17,821 nucleotides of DNA, taken from contig CAYTBT010000049.1 in NCBI GenBank assembly GCA_964436125.1, forward strand, positions 1 to 17,821, in the 5' to 3' direction. The notes under the pieces were generated by a model. It was not told the origin of the DNA. It ran no database searches and worked only from the letters and a program-made list of their open reading frames with translations. The translations under genes and the position numbers were made by a program. This DNA comes from CAYRFF01 sp964436125. GTDB taxonomy: Bacteria; Bacteroidota; Bacteroidia; Chitinophagales; Saprospiraceae. Shown piece by piece: positions 1-8,000 of this stretch (its first letter is position 1; the number at the start of each line of letters is the position of its first letter).

Positions 1-12
1 TAACGACCATTG

Positions 13-30
13 GTTTCAGCATGCTGAAAC
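13..30. repeat. Perfect 18-bp palindrome
   Basis: The sequence GTTTCAGCATGCTGAAAC equals its own reverse complement over all 18 bases. A perfect 18-bp palindrome is expected by chance well under once in a window of this size (about 0.07 times). It lies about 165 bp before the beta-mannosidase start. There is no T-tract after it and almost no loop, so it is a poor intrinsic terminator. It could be a dimeric regulator site or one unit of a dispersed intergenic palindrome. I saw no second copy in the window. Confidence 0.5.
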
Positions 31-195
31 TTCATTCAGTCATATTTCTATTGCATGGTTTGGGTATTATATAGTTGCTTGAATTAATGCTAGAGGGGAA
101 TACTTCTCAGCCATTAAATCCCAATAGCCTATTCCTTAAATTTTATATCTTTAAGGCCGGAAGAGGTAAAATAATTACTATTCAAGGTATATTTT

Positions 196-2202
196 ATGGA
201 TAGAAAGCTCATTTTCCTATTTGTACTTGCTTTTCTCTTGCAGTCCTGCAAGAAAAGTGGAGTAGTTGAAATCCCCTTAAATAAAGATTGGTATTTTTAC
301 GCACCTCTTCAAGGCAAATGGTTGTCCGCTGAAATTCCCGGTTGCATTCACACAGATCTTATGGCACATGGTATTATTCCAGATATCAACTACGGGAACA
401 ATGAGAAAGCCATTCAGTGGGTAGGAGAAAAAGAATGGACTTACCGATGTCGGTTCAATTTGCCGAAAGGCGTCTTACAGAAAGAGCATATTTTCCTGAA
501 ATTTATGGGTTTGGATACCTATGGTGAAGTATATCTCAATGGAAAGCTCCTGGGAGAATTTGATAATATGTTTATTCCGTGGTCATACGAGATTACGGGC
601 CTTGTCAGGCAAATGAAAAACGAGATTCTCATTCATTTTAGCTCGGCAGTGGTGACTGTGGATTCTATGGCAGAGAGCAGACTTCCGTTCATACTTCCGT
701 CGAGCTCGCGGACTTATGCAAGAAAAGCCGCATATCAATTTGGATGGGATTGGGGACCGAAAGCGGTAACGATGGGCATCTGGAAAGGGGTGAAAATTCT
801 AGCATTCAATCAAAGGAAAGAAAAGGAGGAAGAAGCGAAGGATAGAAATCTTCATCTTGTTACCGAAAAGGATGATTATGGTATTTCATTCTATTTTGCG
901 AAAGCTGATGGATCAAAAATCTACATCAAAGGAGCAAATTATATTCCACAAGATATTTTCCCTACGCGTGTGGACAGCTCCGATTATCGACAACTATTCA
1001 AGCGCGTTAAGCAAGCGGGGATAAACATGCTGCGTGTATGGGGAGGCGGAATTTATGAAAGCGATTACTTCTATGAACTCGCTGATAAATACGGCATTTA
1101 TATCTGGCAGGACTTTATGTTTGCCAATACCATGATTCCCGGCGATAGTAGCTTCTTTGCCAATGTGAAAAAGGAGATTCTCTATCAAGTTTCTCGCCTC
1201 AAGAAATTTGACTGTATTGCCTTGTGGTGTGGAAATAATGAGATTGATGAAGCATGGCATAACTGGGGCTGGCAAGAAAGTTTTCATTTAAGTACCGGAG
1301 ATTCCGCAGAGATATGGCATGATTATGTGCGACTATTTAGGGACAGTATTCCTCACTGGATAAAACTTGCAGGAGGAACAGCGGATTATATCAGCACATC
1401 GCCACATTACGGCTGGGGCGACCAGAGAAGCTATACGCAGTACGATAGTCATTACTGGGGAATATGGTGGGGAATGAAAGATATTGAGGTATTTGAGGAG
1501 AAGACGGGGCGCTTTGTCAGCGAATATGGGATGCAGGCCTTGCCTCTGCTACGGGATATTAAAAAATACTGGGGCAATGATCTCGGCGGCATAAATGATT
1601 CCATAGTACAGGACAGACAGAAAGCAAATAATGGATTTATAAAACTCAATCATTATCTGACGCGATATTTTATAGCTGAGGAAAACTTAAAGGACCTAAG
1701 TCTAGCGGATTATTCCTATCTCAGTCAGTGCATGCAATATTACGCATTGAAAAACAGTAGTTTAATCCATTTATCTAAGAAACCGGCAAATTCCGGCACA
1801 ATGGTCTGGCAATTGAATAATACATGGCCGGGAATCAGCTGGAGCCTTCTCAGTTATGAAGATTACAGTCCATACGCAGGCTGGTATGCAATACGGAATA
1901 CATATCTGGGCATCAATAATATGAGTAGAGATTCCTTGCGGCCGGTTGAGGTAGAATTGCATAATCCACAGATAAATTATAGGCTTGAAAATGATACAAT
2001 TTTCCTGACATGTTCCTCACTTGCATTGTATGTACGCATAGATATTGCCGGTTACAAGGGAGCATTGAGCGATAATTACTTTGACTTAAAACCGGGAAAA
2101 ACTAAGAAAATAACATTGCTTGACCCGGTGGATGAAATATCTATTGATTCTATCAGCATTATGTCCTTGTACGAGGCGAGACATCCGGAGGAATACGAAT
2201 AA
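196..2202 (+). CDS. GH2 beta-mannosidase-like lipoprotein, shortened
   Basis: Likely exo-beta-mannosidase of glycoside hydrolase family 2, releasing terminal mannose from beta-mannosides in the periplasm or at the outer membrane. A hydrophobic signal (residues 5-15) ends in the lipobox LLQSC with Cys18, so it should be a lipoprotein. The N-terminal jelly-roll sugar-binding domain spans about 25-205, including the family-typical FGWDWGP (182-188). The TIM barrel starts near 241 (KGANYIPQD) and carries WCGNNE with the predicted acid/base Glu349, and SEYG with the predicted nucleophile Glu443, 94 residues apart as expected for the family. WQLNNTWP (538-545) and SDNYFDL (625-631) mark the barrel end and the final Ig-like domain. 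At 668 residues it is about 170-190 shorter than typical relatives: the Ig-like domain between jelly roll and barrel is reduced to a charged linker (206-217), and the stretch after the barrel is also cut. ATG at 196 directly precedes the signal peptide. No other polysaccharide genes are nearby. Confidence 0.85.
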   Translation: MDRKLIFLFVLAFLLQSCKKSGVVEIPLNKDWYFYAPLQGKWLSAEIPGCIHTDLMAHGIIPDINYGNNEKAIQWVGEKEWTYRCRFNLPKGVLQKEHIFLKFMGLDTYGEVYLNGKLLGEFDNMFIPWSYEITGLVRQMKNEILIHFSSAVVTVDSMAESRLPFILPSSSRTYARKAAYQFGWDWGPKAVTMGIWKGVKILAFNQRKEKEEEAKDRNLHLVTEKDDYGISFYFAKADGSKIYIKGANYIPQDIFPTRVDSSDYRQLFKRVKQAGINMLRVWGGGIYESDYFYELADKYGIYIWQDFMFANTMIPGDSSFFANVKKEILYQVSRLKKFDCIALWCGNNEIDEAWHNWGWQESFHLSTGDSAEIWHDYVRLFRDSIPHWIKLAGGTADYISTSPHYGWGDQRSYTQYDSHYWGIWWGMKDIEVFEEKTGRFVSEYGMQALPLLRDIKKYWGNDLGGINDSIVQDRQKANNGFIKLNHYLTRYFIAEENLKDLSLADYSYLSQCMQYYALKNSSLIHLSKKPANSGTMVWQLNNTWPGISWSLLSYEDYSPYAGWYAIRNTYLGINNMSRDSLRPVEVELHNPQINYRLENDTIFLTCSSLALYVRIDIAGYKGALSDNYFDLKPGKTKKITLLDPVDEISIDSISIMSLYEARHPEEYE

Positions 2203-2260
2203 AAGGCATATTGAACGGATACATTTCCAAAGCGCTTAAAATATATATGATTCTTTTTCT

Positions 2261-2268
2261 TATTTTTG
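2261..2268 (+). promoter_or_regulatory. Possible Bacteroidota -7 box before BI-1 gene
   Basis: TATTTTTG fits the Bacteroidota -7 consensus TAnnTTTG and lies 18 bases before the chosen ATG at 2287. No convincing TTG-type -33 element is seen about 20 bases upstream, and T-rich AT-rich DNA gives such matches easily, so this is a weak call. Confidence 0.22.
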
Positions 2269-2286
2269 ACTAAAAATAAAATTATT

Positions 2287-3033
2287 ATGGCAAATGCATT
2301 AAGGTCAGGAAATCCTGTACTGCGTGATTCTACACTTGAAAAAGCAATAGAAAGAACGCATGACGGAGACGGTGTACTTGTAGAAAGGATGACTCTGGAA
2401 GGCACGATCAATAAATCTTTCATCTTGCTCGGGCTACTGCTGATTACTTCCTTAATCGGCTTTATGTACGCTTCTACTACCAATATTATCGTCGGTGCAA
2501 TCGGTGGATTAATTGCGGTATTGGTATGTGTATTTAAGCCGACGACGGCACGGTATTCAGCTCCGATATACGCGCTATTTGAAGGCTTGTTTATAGGTTC
2601 AATTTCGGCATTTTATGCATCCTTTGTCAATGGAATAGTTCTGCAAGCTGTCGGATTGACATTCGGGACACTTTTTATTATGCTCATGATTTATAGAAGC
2701 GGTCTCATAAAGGTCACGCAGAAATTCAGAATGGGTGTGGTGATGGCCACCGGTGCTATTTTCCTCCTTTATCTTGCGAGCTTTGTTTTGAGCTTTTTTG
2801 GGATATATATCCCTTATCTCCATGAAGGTGGATGGATAGGGATAGGAATATCACTTGTGATAATCGTTGTTGCATCCTTAAATCTTCTTCTTGATTTTGA
2901 CAATATTGAAGAGGGAATAAAGCATGGAGCACCTATTTATATCGAGTGGTATTGCGCTATGGGATTATTGGTAACGCTCGTATGGCTTTATCTTGAGTTT
3001 CTGAGATTATTATCTATGCTTCAGAGGAACTAA
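2287..3033 (+). CDS. Bax inhibitor-1/YccA family membrane protein
   Basis: Integral inner-membrane protein of the Bax inhibitor-1 superfamily, the bacterial YccA/YetJ-like branch; relatives are proposed pH-sensitive cation (Ca2+) leak channels or protease modulators. Bacterial physiology is mostly unknown. About seven hydrophobic segments are visible (roughly residues 44-61, 66-83, 91-113, 117-136, 150-172, 183-202, 221-242). The C-terminal stretch LLLDFDNIEEG followed by HGAPIYIEWY and VWLYLEFLRLL is the family hallmark. The acidic residues in DFD (203 and 205) are candidates for the pH-sensing Asp pair. I chose ATG at 2287 (248 residues, MANALRSGNPVL) over an in-frame TTG at 2266, because relatives begin MANxLxRSxNPVL and an A/T-rich leader precedes it. 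It follows the mannosidase by 84 bases on the same strand and may be co-transcribed, though no functional link is evident. Confidence 0.88.
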   Translation: MANALRSGNPVLRDSTLEKAIERTHDGDGVLVERMTLEGTINKSFILLGLLLITSLIGFMYASTTNIIVGAIGGLIAVLVCVFKPTTARYSAPIYALFEGLFIGSISAFYASFVNGIVLQAVGLTFGTLFIMLMIYRSGLIKVTQKFRMGVVMATGAIFLLYLASFVLSFFGIYIPYLHEGGWIGIGISLVIIVVASLNLLLDFDNIEEGIKHGAPIYIEWYCAMGLLVTLVWLYLEFLRLLSMLQRN

Positions 3034-3420
3034 AAAAGCTTGCAGGAACAGAATAATTCAACTATTCAACTATCCCACCTGTCCAAAACGTTTTGATACT
3101 AAAATCCTCTTGGCGTGAAGCCTGGAAATAAAGAAGGAATTGCAAGGATTTTGGAATCAAACCTCTTCTAGCGAAAATAGAGGAGCTTGAGGCGTGGTTT
3201 CTCTCGAATCTAAAGAGGGTTAACAAAGCATTGTTGTAAATTATTCTTGGGAAAAGCCTATATAAAATCTTTCCAGGCCACAGCTATCAGCCATGGAGCA
3301 AAAAGGATTTCTCTCACTCCATCTCTTGCGATTTCCAGGGGATAAGTAGAATTAAGCTTAAAATAAAAGACAGAATACTCCATTTCCTACGAAAATAATG
3401 CTAATCTTTACACTAGGGTT
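3034..3420. other. Intergenic region without a gene
   Basis: These 387 bases hold no convincing ORF on either strand. They contain the 12-bp palindrome CAAAACGTTTTG (3084-3095), which looks like a LacI-type operator core but is within chance expectation. They also contain an 8-bp hairpin (3163-3170 pairing with 3178-3185, one G-U pair, 7-base loop GCGAAAA) without a following T-run. The MATE gene's promoter probably lies in the last 100 bases; the AATCTTTA just upstream of its start only loosely resembles a -7 box. Confidence 0.6.
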
Positions 3421-4758
3421 ATGAGCGGAGAAACCACATACAAACACATCTTCAATTTATCGTTTCCATTGATGCTGGGGAGTGCAGCACAGAATGTTAT
3501 TGCATTGAGTGACAGCGTACTTCTATATTTCAAGTCGGAGAATGATTTTGCGGCGATTGGATTTGTCGGTGTGTTTTATCTAGCAATAGCTGCGATAGGC
3601 TATGGTTTCAGTCGAGGAGGGCAGATATTAATAGCTCGTCGTCATGGCGAGAAACAATACGACAAAGTAGCAACGAGTTTTTATACGATGTTGACCTTTG
3701 TCCTCGTGCTGGCAATCGTCATGTTTCTCTTCATGATGTATGCCACACCTTGGCTATTCGCATGGCTTGTTAAATCGCCTATAATCTATGAGAAAAGTAT
3801 AGAATATCTCTCAACGAGAGCCTACGGAATATTCTTTGCATACACGGGCATAGCAGTCATGGCCTTATATACCGGAATATCGCGTACTAAGTTCATCATT
3901 ATCGACACAATAATTCTAGCCGTAGTAAATCTTGTTCTTAATTATGTGTTGATATTTGGGAAATTTGGTTTTCCTGAGATGGGAATAGCCGGAGCCGGCC
4001 TTGCTAGTTCAATAGCCGAAGTAATAGCCGTAGTTGTCTTTTTCATCTATATGATTTTTGATAAAAAGCTTCAGAAATATAGGCTCAACCGAATTCCCCA
4101 AGTTAAAATGGCACGTATCAGGAAGCTATTTAAAATTTCAAGTCCGATTGTATTGCAATCAGCAGTAGGCGTCGGCTCGTGGTTTGTTTTCTTTGTTTTG
4201 ATAGAGAAGATGGGAGAACATCAACTAGCCATCACTAATTTAGGTCGCCTTGTCTATCTTATTTTGACTATTCCTGTATTTGGATATTCAGCAGGCATAA
4301 ACACATTGGTAAGTCAATTTATCGGGAGGCGAAAAAGGATGGCAATTCTCCCTATCTGTAAACGCACAGCTTTTATGAGTCTGATTACGATGATTATCTT
4401 CAGCATTCCCTTTATCTTTTTCCCCAAGTACACCTTATACCCAATTTTAGGCTCGGAGGATATGTCCTTATTTACGGCTGCACAGCCCGTATTTTATGTG
4501 ATATTCATCATAATGATAACTTTCAGCATCGCCTCTGTGTACTTTAACGGTTTATTAGGTACCGCAGCAACCTTATTTGGCCTTTCTATTCAATTTGTTA
4601 TCACGGTAATCTATCTAGCTATTTGTTACATTGCAATAATCCACCTGCAAGTACCATTAACCGTTGCTTGGGCACTGGAGCTTACGTATTGGATTCCGGT
4701 GGGGATCATATCCTGGTGGTACCTTAAATCCAAGAGATGGCAGAGCTTAAAGATTTAA
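3421..4758 (+). CDS. MATE-family efflux transporter
   Basis: Multidrug and toxic compound extrusion (MATE) antiporter of the NorM/DinF-like type, expected to export cationic drugs or metabolites across the inner membrane in exchange for Na+ or H+. The 445 residues match the usual family length. Two homologous bundles of about six helices are visible (about 8-212 and 238-436), joined by a basic cytoplasmic loop (214-236). The first helix has the family-typical FPLMLGSAAQNVIALSDSVL pattern with Pro16 and Asp31, and GIAGAGLASSIAE (188-200) is a conserved MATE stretch before helix 6. The substrate cannot be read from sequence. ATG at 3421 is preceded only by AGGG two bases away, too close for a normal Shine-Dalgarno, as is usual in Bacteroidota. 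The gene is convergent with the following minus-strand genes, and no clear terminator is seen between them. Confidence 0.92.
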   Translation: MSGETTYKHIFNLSFPLMLGSAAQNVIALSDSVLLYFKSENDFAAIGFVGVFYLAIAAIGYGFSRGGQILIARRHGEKQYDKVATSFYTMLTFVLVLAIVMFLFMMYATPWLFAWLVKSPIIYEKSIEYLSTRAYGIFFAYTGIAVMALYTGISRTKFIIIDTIILAVVNLVLNYVLIFGKFGFPEMGIAGAGLASSIAEVIAVVVFFIYMIFDKKLQKYRLNRIPQVKMARIRKLFKISSPIVLQSAVGVGSWFVFFVLIEKMGEHQLAITNLGRLVYLILTIPVFGYSAGINTLVSQFIGRRKRMAILPICKRTAFMSLITMIIFSIPFIFFPKYTLYPILGSEDMSLFTAAQPVFYVIFIIMITFSIASVYFNGLLGTAATLFGLSIQFVITVIYLAICYIAIIHLQVPLTVAWALELTYWIPVGIISWWYLKSKRWQSLKI

Positions 4759-4811
4759 AATAATATGAATTCTTTCTGCTGACTTTCGTCAAATAAATTC
4801 AATTCACAAAA

Positions 4812-5033
4812 TCACGAAGTGATTGCGCCATCATTTCCTATTGTATGTAAATTATCCGTATAAGTTTCACCTATAAGGCAAAAGATAATCATCTCACAGC
4901 TCTTTCTCTCCGTATTAAACAGAAGGCCAAGAACCACTTTAAGGGCAACGCTTGCCGTGCCATTAAAGTAGTCCTCAATTAAGCCTATCTGTTTTTCTAT
5001 CTCCCTATAATCGTCTCCGAGCACAATATCCAT
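4812..5033 (-). CDS. Small hypothetical protein downstream of surface protein copy 1
   Basis: A 73-codon ORF that begins MDIVLGDDYREIE, 37 bases after the stop of the 1919-residue surface protein and on the same strand. I do not recognise a family. It has an acidic, helix-like N-terminal part (1-25) and a hydrophobic middle (30-57) with two Cys, and no signal peptide. Its first 13 codons lie inside the duplicated block and are repeated behind copy 2, where the ORF is cut. It may be a real small gene read through from the large gene, a remnant of a larger gene, or a chance ORF. The 13 shared codons say nothing about coding, because they are copied DNA. Confidence 0.35.
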   Translation of the reverse strand: MDIVLGDDYREIEKQIGLIEDYFNGTASVALKVVLGLLFNTERKSCEMIIFCLIGETYTDNLHTIGNDGAITS

Positions 5034-8000
5034 TTCTAGCAGAGTGCCATCTTTTCCCTTTGCACCACTCCTACTTCAATAAAGTCACATCACCATTGAA
5101 GTGCAATACCTCGCCATCGTCATACAAGACATCCATCTGATACATAAATACGCCCGGCTGCATCGATTCGCCTTTATATTGTCCGTCCCATGTCTCCAGC
5201 TTATTGTCAAAACTCGCCTCTTCAAGATAATATACTCGCTCTCCCCATCTATCATAAATCTCCATATCCTTGATACCTACTACCTTGGGACCTGCTCCGA
5301 TGATCAACACATCATTCACTCCATCTTTATTTGGACTGAAGGCATTCGGAATATACACATCGCGGTTCTTCACCACGAGTATCTGAACTATCCGCTCAAT
5401 CACACAGCCCTTCTCATTGATCAAAGTCACCAATACTATCTGCGATTGCTCCGGCTTCACGAGAATACTATCACATATCTCCCCTGTACTGATACAGCTA
5501 TATTCTCCCTCTATTTCCCATCTTACCTCGGACAGAATCGTCGTTACTGAGGATATATATATGACCGCTGAATCTCCTTCCTCTATCCGTATCGTGCTAT
5601 CTATCGTTGCCGTAAATTCTTCCGGGGCTTCAAGCTCTATTGTATCGCGCACGATACAGCCATTGGCATCCTCCACCTCCAGGGCATATTCCCCTGGCTC
5701 CAAATCACTGAATACACCACTTGTATTCGTCTCTCCGGGCCTTAAGCGATAACTGAATGGGGATGTCCCATCCACTGCCGTCGCGCGGATCGTCCCGAGT
5801 TGTCCTCCCACACAAGCCAAGCCACTTAGATCGATGTTCACCTCTGTCAGGGACGTCGGATTCTCCTTCACTTCAACACTCGCGGTACTCGTACATCCAT
5901 TCTCTGTATCTGTTACCTCTAGCGTATATATTCCCGCTGAATCTACCACCGCCTCAAGACTCTGTGCGCCGCTGCTTATATGCCCTTCACTCGTACTCCA
6001 CGCATAACTGTACTTCGTCCCGCTCGAGGAGCCGGCTCCACTTATCTTTACGCTCCGCGTATTACAATCTAGCATCTCGCTTACACTTGCAACTGCTACC
6101 GGCGCTTCCCTATTCTCTTCTATCGGCACATCTATCGTTATCTCACAATTATTTACCGTGTCCGACAGCGTAAACGTATATACACCTGTGCTATTTACCG
6201 TCAACGTATAGGCCGTATCCAGAACATTCCCTTGCGGGTCTCGCCAGATCGCTATGATCGATGGACCCTTTGTCGATGCATTCGCATCAAGGTGGATCTC
6301 TTCCCGAGCACATGTCAGCTTCTCATACGGCGCTATCGAGGGTACCGGGACATCTTCCGATTGATCGATCCGGATCTCCCCTTCACTCGTACATCCACTC
6401 AGCGTATGTGTCACCGTAACTCGGTATAAGCCTCCCGAGAGTACCACCGGCCGTGGGCTATCTTCATCGCCTGCCTTTATCGACCCATTCTCCAGTGCCT
6501 CCCAGGCAAATTCTACTTCCCCTACAGGCTCACTCGCCGATGCATCCAGCGTTATCTCTTGCACCGTACACGTAATCGTCTGAGACGATGCACTTATATG
6601 CACTACAGGATCAGCATACCACGTCACTACTACCACATTACTACTATCCAGACACTCATCGCTCATATCTACGCCACTTCCACTCGGATCGCCAACATAC
6701 ACCTGAACTTCATAGCCTTCTCCTAAGCTCATCTGACTGCCGTCAAATCCAAATTCCCCTGTCGTATTCTGTGCCAATATCGTCCCACTCTGGTCTTTCA
6801 GGACATATTCCACTACATCATTGTCATCGGAACCGGCATTCCCGCTATAGCTTATCTGTACCGTCTCTCCCTCACACAGATTCGCATCTTCCACGCTTAT
6901 CTGACCCGCTTCCGTGAGGCATGGACAGCTATAACTATCGCTCAAGACTATTGTATCACAGCCATTGCCATCACTTATATAAAATGTATAGGTGGAATCT
7001 TTCTGTATCGGATCTGATATAAATGTACCCCCGGTCAGCTGTCCGGCATCTCCTGTTACGACATAGCTACTTGCATCCCCGCCACTTATTGTGAAGCTTA
7101 CCGTATATGTCTCTCCATCACTATTGCAATCTCTGCTTATCGATGTAGCATCAACTACCGGTGAATCGTACAAGCTTACACATACCTGAGCTTCATCTGA
7201 ACACAAGCCATTTGTCTCCGTCCATTGAAAACAATATTGCCCCGGTGTGCCGTCTACTGTTACCTCCGTTTGAGCATTATTCGCTGTCGCTATTGTTACC
7301 GTGCCACTGCCTTGCGGCTGGCTTACAATCGTCCACTTACCAGCTCCTACCGATGGTATCGCACTTATATTGAATGTCGTACTACAGCTCGTCGTGTCAT
7401 TCATCACGACTGCTTCAGGCTGTTCATAAAACATCACCTCTTGTGCTGCCGTAACCGCTAGACATTGATCTAGGATATCTACACTATCTGCTCCTACCTT
7501 ATTCCCTACTATATAACTTATATAATACTCCACTCCGGCTTGTAAGGGTGGACCAAAACAAAATTCGCCCGTCGTATTGCTCATCAATATCGTCCCAAAA
7601 CTCATCCCGACTGTATCTGTGTGTAAAATATACAGCCCGCCATCGTTATTATCCATATATTCTCCTGATGCATCATATAGCGCTTGCACACAACCGCCTT
7701 GTTCACAGGCCGTCAAGATACCCGTCGTATCCATCGTGCCTACTTCACTCTCACAATCACAATTCCCCACCATCTCTACCATCAATGGTCCGCAGCCCAG
7801 ATTGTCATAAATCACTAAGGTATCCACTACGTCTATATCTGTCCAGTCTGAGGTCACCGTGGAATCAACCAGCGTCCCATTTCCACTCTGCAACACATAA
7901 GAACCACTTCCACCGGTAAGCTCAACTATCACGCGATACTCCGTCTTATCCGGTGAACAGTCTATCTTAAAGCTCGCCTGTATCGGAGCTCCCACAAAGC

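Noticed and set aside
2266..2286. In-frame TTG start seven codons upstream for the BI-1 protein
   Set aside because: The ATG at 2287 gives the N-terminus typical of the family, and the seven extra residues are encoded in an AT-rich leader.
3084..3095. Palindrome CAAAACGTTTTG resembling a LacI-family operator core
   Set aside because: Several perfect 12-bp palindromes are expected by chance in a window this long, no LacI-type regulator is present, and the site is about 325 bp from the next start.
3330..3341. 12-base match GATTTCCAGGGG also at 11407-11418, next to the repeat edge
   Set aside because: Several 12-base matches between random positions are expected in this length, so it is not evidence of a recombination site.
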